From NCBI GenBank assembly GCA_022844205.1, contig JALHMF010000003.1:340377-404376 (forward strand): 64,000 nt of DNA. Reading direction: 5' to 3'. Shown here in pieces: positions 1-9,374 of this stretch (its first letter is position 1; the number at the start of each line of letters is the position of its first letter). Both the position numbers and the translations under genes were made by a program. The notes beneath the pieces were generated by a model. That model was not told the origin of the DNA. It ran no database searches and saw only the letters and a program-made list of their open reading frames with translations. This DNA is from Xanthobacteraceae bacterium. GTDB taxonomy: Bacteria > Pseudomonadota > Alphaproteobacteria > Rhizobiales > Xanthobacteraceae.

Positions 1-307
1 TGCGGACCGAGGAAAGCCCGACCGCGAGCGCGATGACGGCGGCCGCGTTGCCCGCCGCCCAGCCGCTGACCAGCAGAACCTGTGCCGGCATCGCCCAGAT
101 CAGAAAGGTGGAAAGCACCGCGGCACCCAGAGGAAAGTTCAGATCGCGGATCAGACCGCCGAAGCCGATGAAGGTCGCAAACAGCACCCAGCCCTGGATG
201 GACGTCGCCGCGACCATTGTACCGCGCACGAATTGCCGCCGGCCCTCGCCGGGCGGCAGTTCATGCTCGTGTTCGTTCTGGCGGGAACCCTTCGGAGAAT
301 CTTTCAC
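1..307 (-). CDS. AzlC-family amino-acid permease, N-terminal part
   Basis: This reading frame runs off the left edge of the window, so only about 102 N-terminal residues are visible. After a hydrophilic, His/Glu-rich leader of roughly 30 residues it becomes a membrane protein: VLFATFIGFGGLIRD is followed by LSTFLIWAMPAQVLLV and a second hydrophobic stretch. This is the pattern of the first helices of AzlC proteins, the large subunit of branched-chain amino-acid exporters. The chosen start is GTG at 305-307; an internal ATG at residue 31 (about 217) would remove only the charged leader. The small partner AzlD would be expected beyond the left edge. The family call rests on a short hydrophobic segment and is moderately sure. 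Confidence 0.65.
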   Translation of the reverse strand, partial: MKDSPKGSRQNEHEHELPPGEGRRQFVRGTMVAATSIQGWVLFATFIGFGGLIRDLNFPLGAAVLSTFLIWAMPAQVLLVSGWAAGNAAAVIALAVGLSSVR

Positions 308-405
308 GGGCGAGACTATAACCACGCGCGCGCGCGAATGCGCGAGGGGTCGGCCTGAATATCAGCCTTGCGGGAAACGCAGCCGTAACGCGAGCAATTT
401 CGCGT

Positions 406-795
406 TCAGCGTACGTACGAATACAGGATCATAAAAATTCCGGCCGTGGCGACCGTCCAGATCACCGATCGGACGAAGAAAATCCCCGAAGCATATGCAA
501 ACAGATAAGCGATCCGTGCGCCGAGATAGAGATAGGCTCCCCACAGCGACCAGTCGCTCGTGCGCTGCGCAACGACCACCATCAGCACCGCGGCGGCAAA
601 GAACGGAAACGTCTCCATGAAATTGCGGCTCGCCCGCTCCAGCCGGCCGCCGACCCCTGTCAGCGGGGGCACCGGCTCGTCGCGCGCGCTCGCATTCCAG
701 CGATAGCCGCGCTGCATCGTCGCCGCGCGAGCCTGCGCCATGATGTGGACAAAGCCGAGCACGATGGAAAGCGCCAGAACGTGCAATTCCGTCAT
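406..795 (-). CDS. MAPEG-family membrane protein
   Basis: A 129-residue integral membrane protein with four hydrophobic segments, the size and layout of bacterial MAPEG proteins (membrane-associated proteins in eicosanoid and glutathione metabolism). Visible family features are the first helix followed by a polar stretch with ARAATMQRGY and NASARDEP, then RASRNFMETFPFF, which resembles the conserved R-x-x-N-x-x-E segment. The ATG at 795 is used because further upstream the frame enters the 3' end of clpA and loses the hydrophobic start. It lies 28 bp downstream of clpA on the same strand and could be co-transcribed. Substrate is unknown; many bacterial homologues have no demonstrated enzyme activity. 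Confidence 0.75.
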   Translation of the reverse strand: MTELHVLALSIVLGFVHIMAQARAATMQRGYRWNASARDEPVPPLTGVGGRLERASRNFMETFPFFAAAVLMVVVAQRTSDWSLWGAYLYLGARIAYLFAYASGIFFVRSVIWTVATAGIFMILYSYVR

Positions 796-823
796 GAACT
801 GACCATGGAGAACGGGTGAGGCT

Positions 824-3265
824 TCAGGCGCGAACCAGCGGCAGCTTCGGCACGCCGGAGCCGGGCTTCGACGGACCACCGCCGTCGTCATCGTCGTCTC
901 CGCCATCCGGCTTCTTCGCCTTCGGGCGCGGCGGACGCTTCGGTTTGCCGCCGCCCTCTTCCGGCTCCGCCTTCGGCGTGACGACACCTTCCACATATTC
1001 GAAGCCGAGCACCTTGCGGCCCTCGTCGTCGGTGCGGACAATCACGCGTACATGGCCGCCGGTCTTGAGCTTGCCGAACAGCAACTCGTCGGACAGCGGC
1101 TTCTTGATGTGTTCCTGAATCTGCCGGGCCATCGGCCGGGCGCCCATCTGCTCGTCGTAGCCCTTGTCCACGAGCCAGGCGGTCGCCTCTTCGGAGAGCT
1201 CGATGGTGACGGCGCGATCGGCAAGCTGCGCCTCAAGCTGCATCACGAACTTCTCGACGACCTTCTTGATCGTCTCGGAATTCAGATGCGCGAAGGTGAT
1301 CACCGCATCGAGACGGTTGCGGAATTCCGGCGTGAACAGCCGGTTGATCGCCTCGGTATCCTCGCCCTCGCGCTTGGTGCGCGTGAAACCGTAAGCCGAC
1401 TTCGCCATTTCGGAGGCGCCGGCGTTGGTGGTCATGATCAGAATGACGTTGCGGAAGTCGACCTGTTTGCCGTTGTGATCGGTGAGCCGGCCGTGATCCA
1501 TCACTTGCAGCAGAATGTTGAAGAGATCCGGGTGCGCTTTCTCGATTTCGTCGAGCAGGAGCACGCAATGCGGCGTCTGATCGACGGAGTCGGTGAGCAA
1601 GCCGCCCTGATCGAAGCCGACATAGCCGGGAGGAGCACCAATCAGGCGCGACACCGTATGCCGCTCCATATATTCGGACATATCGAAACGATGGATCGGC
1701 ACGCCCAATGAGGCGGCGAGCTGGCGCGCGACTTCGGTTTTGCCGACGCCGGTGGGACCGGAGAAGAGATAGGAGCCGATCGGCTTTTCCGGCTCGCGCA
1801 GGCCCGCGCGCGCGAGCTTGATCGCGGACGAGAGCGCCGTGATCGCCTGATCCTGTCCGTACACGACCTGATGCAGCGTCGCCTCAAGATTGGCGAGCAC
1901 TTCGGCGTCGTCCTTGGAAACCGTCCTCGGCGGGACGCGCGCCATCGTCGCGATGGTCGCCTCGATCTCCTTCACGCCAATGGTCTTCTTGCGCTTGGCT
2001 TCCGGCAAGAGCATCTGCGCCGCCCCCGACTCGTCGATCACGTCGATCGCCTTGTCCGGCAGCTTGCGGTCATTGATGTAGCGCACGGAAAGATCGACCG
2101 CCGCCTTGATCGCGTCGTTCGTGTATTTCAGGCGGTGATAATCCTCGAAATAGGGCTTCAGGCCCTTGAGAATCTCGATTGCATCATCCGGCGTCGGCTC
2201 GGCCACGTCGATCTTCTGGAACCGGCGCACGAGTGCCCGGTCCTTCTCGAAGTACTGGCGGTATTCCTTGTATGTCGTCGAGCCGATGCAGCGCAGATTG
2301 CCCGAGGCAAGGGCCGGCTTCAGCAGATTCGACGCATCCATGGCGCCGCCCGATGTAGCGCCCGCACCGATCACCGTATGAATTTCGTCAATGAACACGA
2401 TGGAATTCGGGAACGCTTCCAGTTCCTTGATGACCTGCTTGAGCCGCTCCTCGAAGTCGCCGCGATAGCGCGTACCCGCGAGCAGCGTACCCATGTCGAG
2501 GGCGAACACGGTCGAAGTCTTCAGTACGTCCGGCACGTCGCCCATCACGATGCGGCGGGCGAGGCCCTCGGCGATGGCGGTCTTGCCGACGCCCGGGTCG
2601 CCCACAAAGAGCGGATTGTTCTTCTGGCGGCGGCACAAAATCTGAATGGTACGAGCGATTTCCGTCTCGCGGCCGATCAAAGGGTCGATCTTTCCGTCCC
2701 GCGCCTTCTTGTTGAGGTTGACGCAGTAAGCGTCCAGCGCGTCGGCTTTCTTCTTGCCGTCGCCGTCCGGCTTTGTATCGGTTTCATCTTCAACGCCACG
2801 CACCGGGCGGCTCTCGGTCATGCCGGGGCGCTTGGCGATGCCGTGGCTGATGTAGTTCACCGCGTCGTAGCGGGTCATGTCCTGCTCCTGCAGGAAATAG
2901 GCGGCGTGGCTCTCGCGCTCGGCGAAGATCGCGACCAGCACATTCGCGCCGGTGACTTCTTCCCTGCCCGACGACTGCACATGGATGACCGCGCGCTGGA
3001 TCACACGCTGGAAACCTGCAGTTGGCTTGGAATCGTCGTTGGCGTCGACGATGAGGTTCTCGAGTTCGCCGTCGATGTAATCGGTGAGGCTGCGCTTGAG
3101 GCGCTCGATATCCACGTTGCAGGCGCGCATCACAGCGGATGCGTCCTGATCCTCGATCAGCGCCAGCAGCAGGTGTTCGAGCGTTGCGTATTCGTGGTGG
3201 CGCTCATTGGCGAGCGCCAGGGCGCGGTGGAGCGATTGTTCCAGACTACGCGAGAACGTCGGCAT
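824..3265 (-). CDS. clpA: ATP-dependent Clp protease ATP-binding subunit ClpA
   Basis: ClpA is the hexameric AAA+ unfoldase that feeds substrates into the ClpP peptidase in the cytoplasm. The 813-residue protein has the N-terminal Clp repeat domain (residues 1-145), a first ATPase module with Walker A GDPGVGKT at 222-229 and Walker B FIDEIH near 291-296, and a second module with GPTGVGKT at 503-510 and LLLDEIE near 569-575. There is no ClpB-type coiled-coil insertion between the two modules. The last 50 residues form a Pro/Lys/Asp/Gly-rich tail beyond the usual ClpA end, with a run of five aspartates. clpS lies 27 bp upstream on the same strand, so the adaptor and unfoldase are probably one transcript. 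Confidence 0.97.
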   Translation of the reverse strand: MPTFSRSLEQSLHRALALANERHHEYATLEHLLLALIEDQDASAVMRACNVDIERLKRSLTDYIDGELENLIVDANDDSKPTAGFQRVIQRAVIHVQSSGREEVTGANVLVAIFAERESHAAYFLQEQDMTRYDAVNYISHGIAKRPGMTESRPVRGVEDETDTKPDGDGKKKADALDAYCVNLNKKARDGKIDPLIGRETEIARTIQILCRRQKNNPLFVGDPGVGKTAIAEGLARRIVMGDVPDVLKTSTVFALDMGTLLAGTRYRGDFEERLKQVIKELEAFPNSIVFIDEIHTVIGAGATSGGAMDASNLLKPALASGNLRCIGSTTYKEYRQYFEKDRALVRRFQKIDVAEPTPDDAIEILKGLKPYFEDYHRLKYTNDAIKAAVDLSVRYINDRKLPDKAIDVIDESGAAQMLLPEAKRKKTIGVKEIEATIATMARVPPRTVSKDDAEVLANLEATLHQVVYGQDQAITALSSAIKLARAGLREPEKPIGSYLFSGPTGVGKTEVARQLAASLGVPIHRFDMSEYMERHTVSRLIGAPPGYVGFDQGGLLTDSVDQTPHCVLLLDEIEKAHPDLFNILLQVMDHGRLTDHNGKQVDFRNVILIMTTNAGASEMAKSAYGFTRTKREGEDTEAINRLFTPEFRNRLDAVITFAHLNSETIKKVVEKFVMQLEAQLADRAVTIELSEEATAWLVDKGYDEQMGARPMARQIQEHIKKPLSDELLFGKLKTGGHVRVIVRTDDEGRKVLGFEYVEGVVTPKAEPEEGGGKPKRPPRPKAKKPDGGDDDDDGGGPSKPGSGVPKLPLVRA

Positions 3266-3292
3266 CGAATTCCCTTGTCCCCAACACCCCGA

Positions 3293-3643
3293 TCATTTCT
3301 TTTCCATCACGCATTGTAAAGGATGTTGATGTTTGCGGGCGAAATCCATCACTTGCGTGACCTTCGTCTCTGCAACCTCATACGTGAAAACGCCACATTC
3401 GCCGACGCCGTGCTGATGCACATGCAACATGATTCGGCTGGCTTCTTCCCGTCCCTTGCTGAAGAACCGTTCCAGGACGTGAACGACAAACTCCATCGGG
3501 GTGTAGTCGTCGTTCAGCAGCAACACACGGTAGAGATTGGGCCGCTTGGTCTGCGGCTTGGCCTTGGCGAGGACCGAGGTTCCCGCCCCCTCGCCGTCGC
3601 CCTTGCGTGTGCGGTCGTCCTTACCCATCCCGTGCACCGTCAT
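3293..3643 (-). CDS. clpS: ATP-dependent Clp protease adaptor ClpS
   Basis: ClpS binds the ClpA N-domain and delivers N-degron substrates. The 116-residue product contains the family core: [16 protein letters not shown], then a long helix ending in [16 protein letters not shown] and the [13 protein letters not shown] segment. The acidic NDD and the MEFV residues line the N-end-residue pocket in known structures. The start at 3643 gives a basic 34-residue tail before the core; an ATG at 3628 is an alternative. The frame stays open upstream to 3757, but that extension does not look like ClpS. It is the first gene of the clpS-clpA pair. Confidence 0.93.
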   Translation of the reverse strand: MTVHGMGKDDRTRKGDGEGAGTSVLAKAKPQTKRPNLYRVLLLNDDYTPMEFVVHVLERFFSKGREEASRIMLHVHQHGVGECGVFTYEVAETKVTQVMDFARKHQHPLQCVMEKK

Positions 3644-3944
3644 ATGGGTGCGGGTATTCAATAAATCGAGTGGTGATGGTTGAGGCCGATACACGTTTTT
3701 GCAATCCAGTTCGACTAGCGCCGGGGCCGAGCGCAAGGCGTCCGCTGCTGGCAGCATTTTAGGGCATGCGAAAGCCGCCTATCCAGCAGACTGAGCCGTC
3801 AATCGCTCAAATTCTAACGATCCCGCTAGCCTTGGTTAACCTCGACAGTGGGACGGAGCCGGATACCGAAAAAAATCGCCTATCCGGCAAGATTCAGTCA
3901 ATGCCCTTGGCCTAGTGTGACAACACCAGTTTTGGGAGTCTGTC
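3644..3944. other. Intergenic region between divergent clpS and TadG-like gene
   Basis: About 300 bp without a credible gene. It must carry the promoters of clpS (leftward) and of the TadG-like gene (rightward). No convincing consensus promoter or operator could be picked out by eye, apart from an A-rich patch at about 3870-3876. Confidence 0.5.
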
Positions 3945-5276
3945 ATGCGCAGTTTCGGTTCCCTGCACCGCTTCTTGCCCGCACAAAGGGGCAATGTAGG
4001 CATCATCTTCGCCCTCGCCATGATCCCCGTGATCGGGGGCATGGGCGCGGCCATCGATTACAGCATGGCCAACGCCTACCGCACCGACATGCAAAAGGCG
4101 CTGGACTCCACCGCCCTCGCCCTGACGCGCCTGATGCCGACAAATCAGGGGAACCTGGACACCAAGGGCCTGCAGTATTTCAACGCCAGCATGGGGCCGC
4201 ACAGCAAGCTTACGGGCTTGCAGCTGACCATCACGCCGGACACCGGCATCCTCAGGCTTGCGGCGAAGGGCTATTACGAACCGAGCGTCGCCGGCGTGCT
4301 CGGCATCACCAACTTTGAAGTGGGCGCCCGCTCCGAAGCGAAGTGGGGCATCGGCAAGGTCGAGGTCGCACTGGCGCTCGACAACACCGGCTCGATGGCA
4401 TCCAGCGGAAAGCTGACGCAGCTAAAGGCCGCCGCGCACAATCTGCTCGACGTGCTGGAGGCCGCCGCGAAGAACCCTGGCGACGCCAAGGTCAGCATCG
4501 TTCCCTTCGGCGTGCATGTCAGGGTCGATGCCTCAGCCTACATGAATTCCAACCTGTTGCGCTGGGACAGTGAGGTGGGTGAGTGCAGCAGGTCACAATA
4601 TCTGACCAAGAGCGGCTGCCAGTCCAACGGGGGTTCATGGACTTCGGCCACGACGTCCAACTGGGCGGGCTGCATCGCCGACCGCGACAAGGACACCAAT
4701 CTTAATTACGACGTGAACGACACTGCTCCTTCATCGTCCACCAACAACACCAAATTCCCCCGCACGGTCGGCTGCGGCTCGCTCGCCACCGTGATGCCGC
4801 TCAATTACAGCTGGGGAACGAGCTCCAGCACAGACCCGAACACCCTGCATGGCAAAATCAACTCCATGCAGGCGGTCGGCAACACCAACGTGACCATCGG
4901 ACTGGTGTGGGCGTGGCATCTGCTGTCGCCCACGGCAATGTTCACGGAAGGCGTTGCTTATGGAACGGCCAATCTTCAGAAGTTCATTATTCTGCTGACG
5001 GACGGCGACAACACGGAGAGCCGTTTCTCCAGCAGCCAGTCGACGATCAACGCCCGCACGACGGCGACCTGCAACAACATCAAGGCGCTGAAAAACGCGA
5101 ACGGCGACCCGTACATCAAGATCTATACGATCCGTGTGATCAACGGGAACGCAGATCTGCTTCGCAACTGCGCGACCGAAACGAGCATGTACTACGACGT
5201 GCAGAATGCAGATCAGCTCTCGGGTGTCTTCAGCGCGATCGGCTCCGAGATCGCGAACCTGCATCTCGCGAAGTAA
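3945..5276 (+). CDS. TadG-like pilus-assembly protein with VWA domain
   Basis: A 443-residue protein with the layout of TadG / Flp pilus-assembly proteins. A basic N-terminus with RGNVGIIFALAMIPVIGG forms the TadE/TadG-like membrane anchor (about residues 14-37). A von Willebrand factor A domain follows, with the MIDAS-like DNTGS at 146-150 and LLTDGDN further on. An insertion of about 100 residues in the VWA domain is rich in Ser, Asn and Thr and holds several cysteines (CSRSQYLTKSGC, WAGC, VGCGS), which may form disulfides outside the cytoplasm. No other tad or flp genes are nearby, so this is a solitary copy. Start chosen at the ATG directly before the anchor. Confidence 0.8.
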   Translation: MRSFGSLHRFLPAQRGNVGIIFALAMIPVIGGMGAAIDYSMANAYRTDMQKALDSTALALTRLMPTNQGNLDTKGLQYFNASMGPHSKLTGLQLTITPDTGILRLAAKGYYEPSVAGVLGITNFEVGARSEAKWGIGKVEVALALDNTGSMASSGKLTQLKAAAHNLLDVLEAAAKNPGDAKVSIVPFGVHVRVDASAYMNSNLLRWDSEVGECSRSQYLTKSGCQSNGGSWTSATTSNWAGCIADRDKDTNLNYDVNDTAPSSSTNNTKFPRTVGCGSLATVMPLNYSWGTSSSTDPNTLHGKINSMQAVGNTNVTIGLVWAWHLLSPTAMFTEGVAYGTANLQKFIILLTDGDNTESRFSSSQSTINARTTATCNNIKALKNANGDPYIKIYTIRVINGNADLLRNCATETSMYYDVQNADQLSGVFSAIGSEIANLHLAK

Positions 5277-5323
5277 AAAGGAACGATCCAACCGATCAAT
5301 CGCTTCACGACTGATACACAGGG

Positions 5324-5357
5324 ATTGCCGTCCGTCGGAGAACCGCCGGACGGTAAT
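5324..5357 (+). terminator. Hairpin after TadG-like gene
   Basis: An inverted repeat of 11 bp with one G-U pair (ATTGCCGTCCG at 5324 and CGGACGGTAAT at 5347) lies about 50 bp after the stop codon. It is followed by a weak T-containing stretch (TTCGTTTG), so terminator function is plausible but not strong. Confidence 0.45.
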
Positions 5358-5516
5358 TCGTTTGTAGGGGAAGGATCGTGGTAACGCGATGGAAACCATC
5401 GCGGGGGAATAGATCGAAAACACACGATAATTCCCGTAAAATTCGAGCTAAATCAACGAAGGATCAAGCAAGCCAGCATATCTCATGGGCATTAACGCGG
5501 CAATTGGAGGCCGCCC

Positions 5517-5906
5517 ATGATCGAACGCAGGACCACTCCGCGGCAGAAGACATTCCTGAAAGGCGTCATCCTGTTCAACAACAGGAAGTCGAGCGCCGAT
5601 TGCGTGATCCGTGATCTCACCGATCACGGCGCGCGGCTGCAATTTTCCTCTTCAATCATCACGCCCGATGTCATCGAGCTTGAGATTCCGAACAAGGACC
5701 AGATCCTTCCGGCGCATATACGCTGGCGCAAGGGTGAAGAGGCCGGCATCTCCTTCGATCACGTAAAACCGAAAGAAACCGCGACCCCCGCTGAGACCGC
5801 AGGCGACGTTTCTCATCGCGTGGAACAACTGGAAGCCGAAGTCGCGAAAATGCACCGCCAGATGGTCGAGCTTCGCAACGAGATGCGCAGAATTCGCGGC
5901 GATTGA
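5517..5906 (+). CDS. PilZ-domain protein with C-terminal coiled coil
   Basis: A 129-residue cytosolic protein. Residues 1-85 match a PilZ domain: the N-terminal RRTTPRQ supplies the RxxxR element that wraps c-di-GMP, and DLTDHGARL at 33-41 fits the D/N-x-S/T-x-x-G element, with Thr in place of Ser. Residues 98-129 (VEQLEAEVAKMHRQ onward) form a heptad-like coiled coil ending in RRIRGD, so the protein may dimerise. It is probably a c-di-GMP receptor; the GGDEF-EAL gene at 35.4-37.7 kb is a candidate source or sink. It stands alone on the plus strand. Confidence 0.85.
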   Translation: MIERRTTPRQKTFLKGVILFNNRKSSADCVIRDLTDHGARLQFSSSIITPDVIELEIPNKDQILPAHIRWRKGEEAGISFDHVKPKETATPAETAGDVSHRVEQLEAEVAKMHRQMVELRNEMRRIRGD

Positions 5907-6090
5907 CCTGTCGTCTTTCTTTCATATAGACCCGGCTTGACCAGCCCTTTTACCGCCAGGACGGCCCAGACAGCGGCGTATTGGTGTTCGCGCGTCGTTC
6001 GTGCAGCCCGTCAAAACAGAATCCCATCAGCCTTACGCCGACGGCGGTGTTGTATTCGCCGGCATGATCCCGGGCAGACCCGACAAACAC

Positions 6091-6114
6091 AAAGCCCGGC
6101 CACTGGGCCGGGCT
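6091..6114 (-). terminator. Rho-independent terminator of the phasin gene
   Basis: A perfect GC-rich stem (AAGCCCGGCC, loop CAGT, GGCCGGGCTT read on the minus strand) lies about 30 bp after the phasin stop codon and is followed by a T/G-rich tract (TTTGTGTTTG). Confidence 0.8.
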
Positions 6115-6144
6115 TCACTAAGTCAAAACCCCGTGCCGGATGGC

Positions 6145-6477
6145 TTACTTCGCGACTTTCGCGAAAGCGCCTTCGATCGGCTTGTAGGATTCCTTCGCGA
6201 TGTCGGCATAGAGTTCGCCGATCTTGGTCGCCTTCGAGACAAACCCTTCGTACGCGGTCTTGTAGAAGTCCGTCTGCACTTCGAGCGCCTTGTCGAGCGT
6301 CTTGACGCCGAAAAGCTTTTCGAGAGCGGCGGTGCCGTCTTCGAACGATTTCTTCTGGAAGTCCGCTACTTCCGTGGCGATCGCCTGGAAGCCCTTGGAA
6401 GCGACACCGAAGCTCTTCATCGCAACGTCGGTGTTTTCTTTGCTGATCTTTTGCAGAGATTCAAAATTCTCAAACAT
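6145..6477 (-). CDS. Phasin family protein
   Basis: Phasins coat polyhydroxyalkanoate granules. The 110-residue product starts MFENFESLQKISKEN and is almost wholly helical and amphipathic, with the family pattern FQAIATEVADFQKKSFEDG in the middle and EVQTDFYKTAYEGFVSK towards the end. The ATG at 6477 is preferred over the ATG at 6483 because the GAGGGG ribosome-binding site sits 7 nt before the former and only 1 nt before the latter. A strong terminator follows. No phaC, phaB or phaR genes are in the window, so granule association is inferred from the family. Confidence 0.88.
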   Translation of the reverse strand: MFENFESLQKISKENTDVAMKSFGVASKGFQAIATEVADFQKKSFEDGTAALEKLFGVKTLDKALEVQTDFYKTAYEGFVSKATKIGELYADIAKESYKPIEGAFAKVAK

Positions 6478-6483
6478 GGTCAT

Positions 6484-6828
6484 TCCCCTCTTTGCCGGCC
6501 CAAGGCCAGCGGGTGGCCTCAACTAAACTGAGCGTCTTGCGAACTGCTTGATCGCTCTGTTACCCAAATAGTGCACTGCAACATAAGAGTCAATTGAAAT
6601 TTTGCCGCGCCACATGGTTAATAACAAGTTACTGAAATATATACAGAATTTCTGCCCATGATTTAGGCCCTGAAAGTTTGCATTGCAGCGGACTCGCTCC
6701 AAAAGCATGGGCCGCGTGGAACTTTCAAGCTTTACCCAATGCTAACGGCGTTTCCCTAGTCTCGCTGTTCAAGCAACGGGGGTTCGCGGAACGGAGGCGT
6801 ACGCGGGCCAGGATCAGGGACAGTTTTT
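6484..6828. promoter_or_regulatory. AT-richer divergent promoter region with TGC-rich sites
   Basis: This 345-bp stretch separates the divergent phasin and carboxypeptidase genes and is clearly AT-richer than the surroundings. It has two TGC-rich near-palindromes, GTGCACTGCAAC at about 6571 and TTGCATTGCAGC at about 6679. TGC-rich sites upstream of phasin genes are bound by the repressor PhaR in other alphaproteobacteria, so these are PhaR-site candidates by inference. No coding region was seen. Confidence 0.35.
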
Positions 6829-8487
6829 GTGATGTTGCGTAGGCGTAAGGGGACGCCGCCCCGTTCGATGACGGCGTTGGCGACCGTGATTGCGGCCGTC
6901 GCATTCAGCCACTTCTTCGCCTTCGATGCCGAAGCGCGTCCGCGCTCGCGTATGCCGGGCGGCGACTGGCACGCCGGCTTTTCTACCATTGTTGTCGATG
7001 GCAAGACCGGCGAAGTAATCGACGCTACCAAGGCGGACGAACTGCGCCATCCGGCTTCGCTGACGAAGATCATGACGCTCTACATGCTCTTCTCGGAGAT
7101 CGAAGCCGGACGCCTCAAGCTAAACACCAAGATTAAGGTTTCCGGCGAGGCCGCCGCCCAGCCCCCCAGCAAACTCGGCATCAAGCCGGGCGACACGATC
7201 GAGGTCGAGCAGGCGATCAAGGCGCTGATCACCCGATCCGCCAACGATGTCGCGGTGGCGGTGGCCGAAGTGATCGCCGGTGACGAGGACACGTTTGCGT
7301 CGCTGATGACCCGGCGCGCGCGCCTGCTCGGCATGAAGCAGACGGTGTTCAAGAACGCATCCGGCCTTCCCGACCGCGAACAGGTCACGACCGCGCGCGA
7401 AATGGCGCTGCTGTCGCTCGCGATGCAAGACCGCTTCCCGAAACTCTATCCCTATTTCTCGACGCGAAGCTTTTCTTGGAAAGGTGCCGCGATCGGCAAC
7501 CACAATCGCCTGCTCGGCAGCGTCGATGGCGTGGACGGCATCAAGACCGGCTACACCAACGCGTCCGGTTTCAACCTCGTCACCAACGTAAAGCGCGGCG
7601 AACGCCACATCGTCGGGGTCGTATTGGGCGGCCGCACCGGTGCGGCGCGCGACGAGATGATGCGCGACATGATCTCCGACAACATCAAATACGCCCATAA
7701 CGGGCCGCGCACGGCGCCGCGTTTCGTCGAACGGCATCCGGTACCCGCGCCTAAAATCGCTTCCGTTCAGCCGGCGCCCGGTTCTGGCGAAGCGATGCGT
7801 CCGAGCCCGGTCCGCAGCGTTCCGATCGGCCGCAATGCCGACATCGACAACAACGACGAAGAACACGCGCGACCGCAGCTGACGGCAGCGCCCATGCAGA
7901 TTTCCCCCATTGCCACAACACCCTCGACGGCCGTGGCGCTGGCACCGAACGGCAAGCGCGTGACGTTCGCCACACCGCCCTCTTCCAGCACGTCGGCATC
8001 CGCCGGCGCGCAGAATTCCCCGGAAGTCACCCGCACGAGCTATGCCTCGAATGCGCCGTTTAAAACGCTGCAACCGGCGGCGCCAGGTACGCTGAATGCG
8101 CAAGCCCAGGCGCTGGCGCTTAATGAAGCTCCGCGGCAGGCCGGTTCGTTTGTGAAGGACGCCGAAGCAGAGACGCTGAAAGTCCCGGCCCGCACGCAGG
8201 TCGCTTCCCTCGACAATTCCCCGGAGCAAACCGCTTCCGTGAGAGGTTCCTGGATCATCCAGATCGGCGCCTACGGCAAGGAAGAAGAAGCCAAGGAAAG
8301 GCTCGGCACCGCACGCGAACGCGCGTCCGCGATCCTCGGCAAGGCCAAGGCTTTCACCGAAAAAACCGCAAGAGGAACAAGCCAATTTTTCCGCGCCCGC
8401 TTCGCCGGTCTGAACGAAGCAAGCGCCAAACGCGCTTGCGAAACACTGAAGCAAAAAGAGTTCGAGTGTTTCGCAACGAAAAACTGA
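6829..8487 (+). CDS. D-alanyl-D-alanine carboxypeptidase (PBP5/6 type) with SPOR domain
   Basis: A 552-residue penicillin-binding protein of peptidase family S11 that trims the terminal D-Ala from peptidoglycan stem peptides in the periplasm. It has an N-terminal membrane/signal segment (residues 14-35, ending near AEA). The three active-site motifs are SLTK at 77-80, SAN at 137-139 and KTG at 239-241. A low-complexity Pro/Ala/Ser linker follows (about 290-460). The C-terminus (SWIIQIGAYGKEEEA to the end) is a SPOR domain, which binds denuded glycan at the division septum. The usual C-terminal amphipathic anchor of PBP5 is thus replaced by a SPOR module, a common arrangement in Hyphomicrobiales. 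Confidence 0.93.
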   Translation: MMLRRRKGTPPRSMTALATVIAAVAFSHFFAFDAEARPRSRMPGGDWHAGFSTIVVDGKTGEVIDATKADELRHPASLTKIMTLYMLFSEIEAGRLKLNTKIKVSGEAAAQPPSKLGIKPGDTIEVEQAIKALITRSANDVAVAVAEVIAGDEDTFASLMTRRARLLGMKQTVFKNASGLPDREQVTTAREMALLSLAMQDRFPKLYPYFSTRSFSWKGAAIGNHNRLLGSVDGVDGIKTGYTNASGFNLVTNVKRGERHIVGVVLGGRTGAARDEMMRDMISDNIKYAHNGPRTAPRFVERHPVPAPKIASVQPAPGSGEAMRPSPVRSVPIGRNADIDNNDEEHARPQLTAAPMQISPIATTPSTAVALAPNGKRVTFATPPSSSTSASAGAQNSPEVTRTSYASNAPFKTLQPAAPGTLNAQAQALALNEAPRQAGSFVKDAEAETLKVPARTQVASLDNSPEQTASVRGSWIIQIGAYGKEEEAKERLGTARERASAILGKAKAFTEKTARGTSQFFRARFAGLNEASAKRACETLKQKEFECFATKN

Positions 8488-8532
8488 GAACGGAGAGCGT
8501 CGCCCCGCAACAGTAATGCGTAGCGCACGGAG

Positions 8533-9231
8533 TTAGGTATGGCGGCGAAGCAGAACTTCCCTGGCCTCGTTCACACGGGCCGCGAGATACGTCGAGCCCC
8601 CCTGGTCGGGGTGCAGTTTCTTCATGAGCGACCGGTGCGCGCGTCCTATCTCGAAGGCGCTCGCTCCCTGTTCAAGACCGAGGATCTGGTACGCCTCTTC
8701 CTCGGTCATCGGGCCGACGCGCGGCGCCTCACGCGGCCCCGCACCCGCATCTTCCTGGACGTGTTCACGCCAGGTGGGGTCCCGGCGGTCGAGATAAGCT
8801 TCGAGTAGCGCACGGCTCTCCGGGTCGAAAACGGAGAGCTGCGAGAGAAGCGCTGCAAGATCGAGCGCGTCGAGCGGCACGTTTTCATATTGGCCGGCGA
8901 GAATTTTTCCGCGCATCGCACCGGTGTCGTGGTCCAGTTCCATTTCCACGAATTGCGATTTGACTTTCGACACCTGCCCCGGCGTGCGTTTCATGCGGGC
9001 ACCGATACTCGCCGGCCCCGGCAGCCAGTCGAGCAGGCTCAGCCCGAGGAAGAATAGCGGCAGGCCCGCATAGAAATTGCCGCGCACCGTGAGGAACACG
9101 GCGCCGCCGAGTGCTGCGAAGCCGCCGCCCTTGCGGACGATGTCCGCCATCTTGTGCGGATCGGCTTTGGCGAAATAGTTGGCCGCGATCAGAAAAAGGA
9201 TCAGCGCGCCGATACCGAGAAGGAGGGTCAT
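8533..9231 (-). CDS. Membrane-anchored DnaJ-domain protein
   Basis: A 232-residue protein with two N-terminal membrane segments (about residues 2-18 and 36-70, the latter a hairpin) and a C-terminal J domain. In the J domain the HPD tripeptide is visible in KLHPDQGG, and the preceding AYQILGLEQGA helix fits a J-domain helix I. J domains stimulate Hsp70 ATPase activity, so it may recruit DnaK to the inner membrane, much like TIM14 or DjlA-type proteins. The middle section (about 85-165) is not recognised. It converges on the carboxypeptidase gene with a 45-bp gap. Confidence 0.85.
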   Translation of the reverse strand: MTLLLGIGALILFLIAANYFAKADPHKMADIVRKGGGFAALGGAVFLTVRGNFYAGLPLFFLGLSLLDWLPGPASIGARMKRTPGQVSKVKSQFVEMELDHDTGAMRGKILAGQYENVPLDALDLAALLSQLSVFDPESRALLEAYLDRRDPTWREHVQEDAGAGPREAPRVGPMTEEEAYQILGLEQGASAFEIGRAHRSLMKKLHPDQGGSTYLAARVNEAREVLLRRHT

Positions 9232-9248
9232 GATTCGATCTTAGAGCA

Positions 9249-9349
9249 CCTCCCCCTGCAAGGGGGAGATCGGCGCGAAGCGCCGGGTGGGGGTCAATTC
9301 CAATTCTGCTTGGACCCCTTGCCTAGCCCTCCCCCTTTTAGGGGGAGGG
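9249..9349. repeat. REP-like palindromic element
   Basis: Two G/C-run hairpins bracket this element: CCTCCCCCT/AGGGGGAG at 9249-9268 and CCCTCCCCCTTTTAGGGGGAGGG at 9327-9349. Between them are GGCGCGAAGCGCC and a GGGGGTC/GGACCCC pair. Intergenic elements of this style are scattered through many Hyphomicrobiales genomes. It lies between two minus-strand genes. Confidence 0.75.
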
Positions 9350-9374
9350 AAAAAATAAAATCTCATACAATTGA

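Noticed and set aside
1871..3319. 482-codon open frame on the plus strand opposite clpA
   Set aside because: It lies wholly antisense to a clear clpA gene, and its composition is what GC-rich antisense frames give.
9327..9349. Hairpin before the VWA-like gene as a terminator
   Set aside because: The A-run lies on the wrong side for the minus-strand gene and no plus-strand gene ends here; treated as part of a REP-like element.
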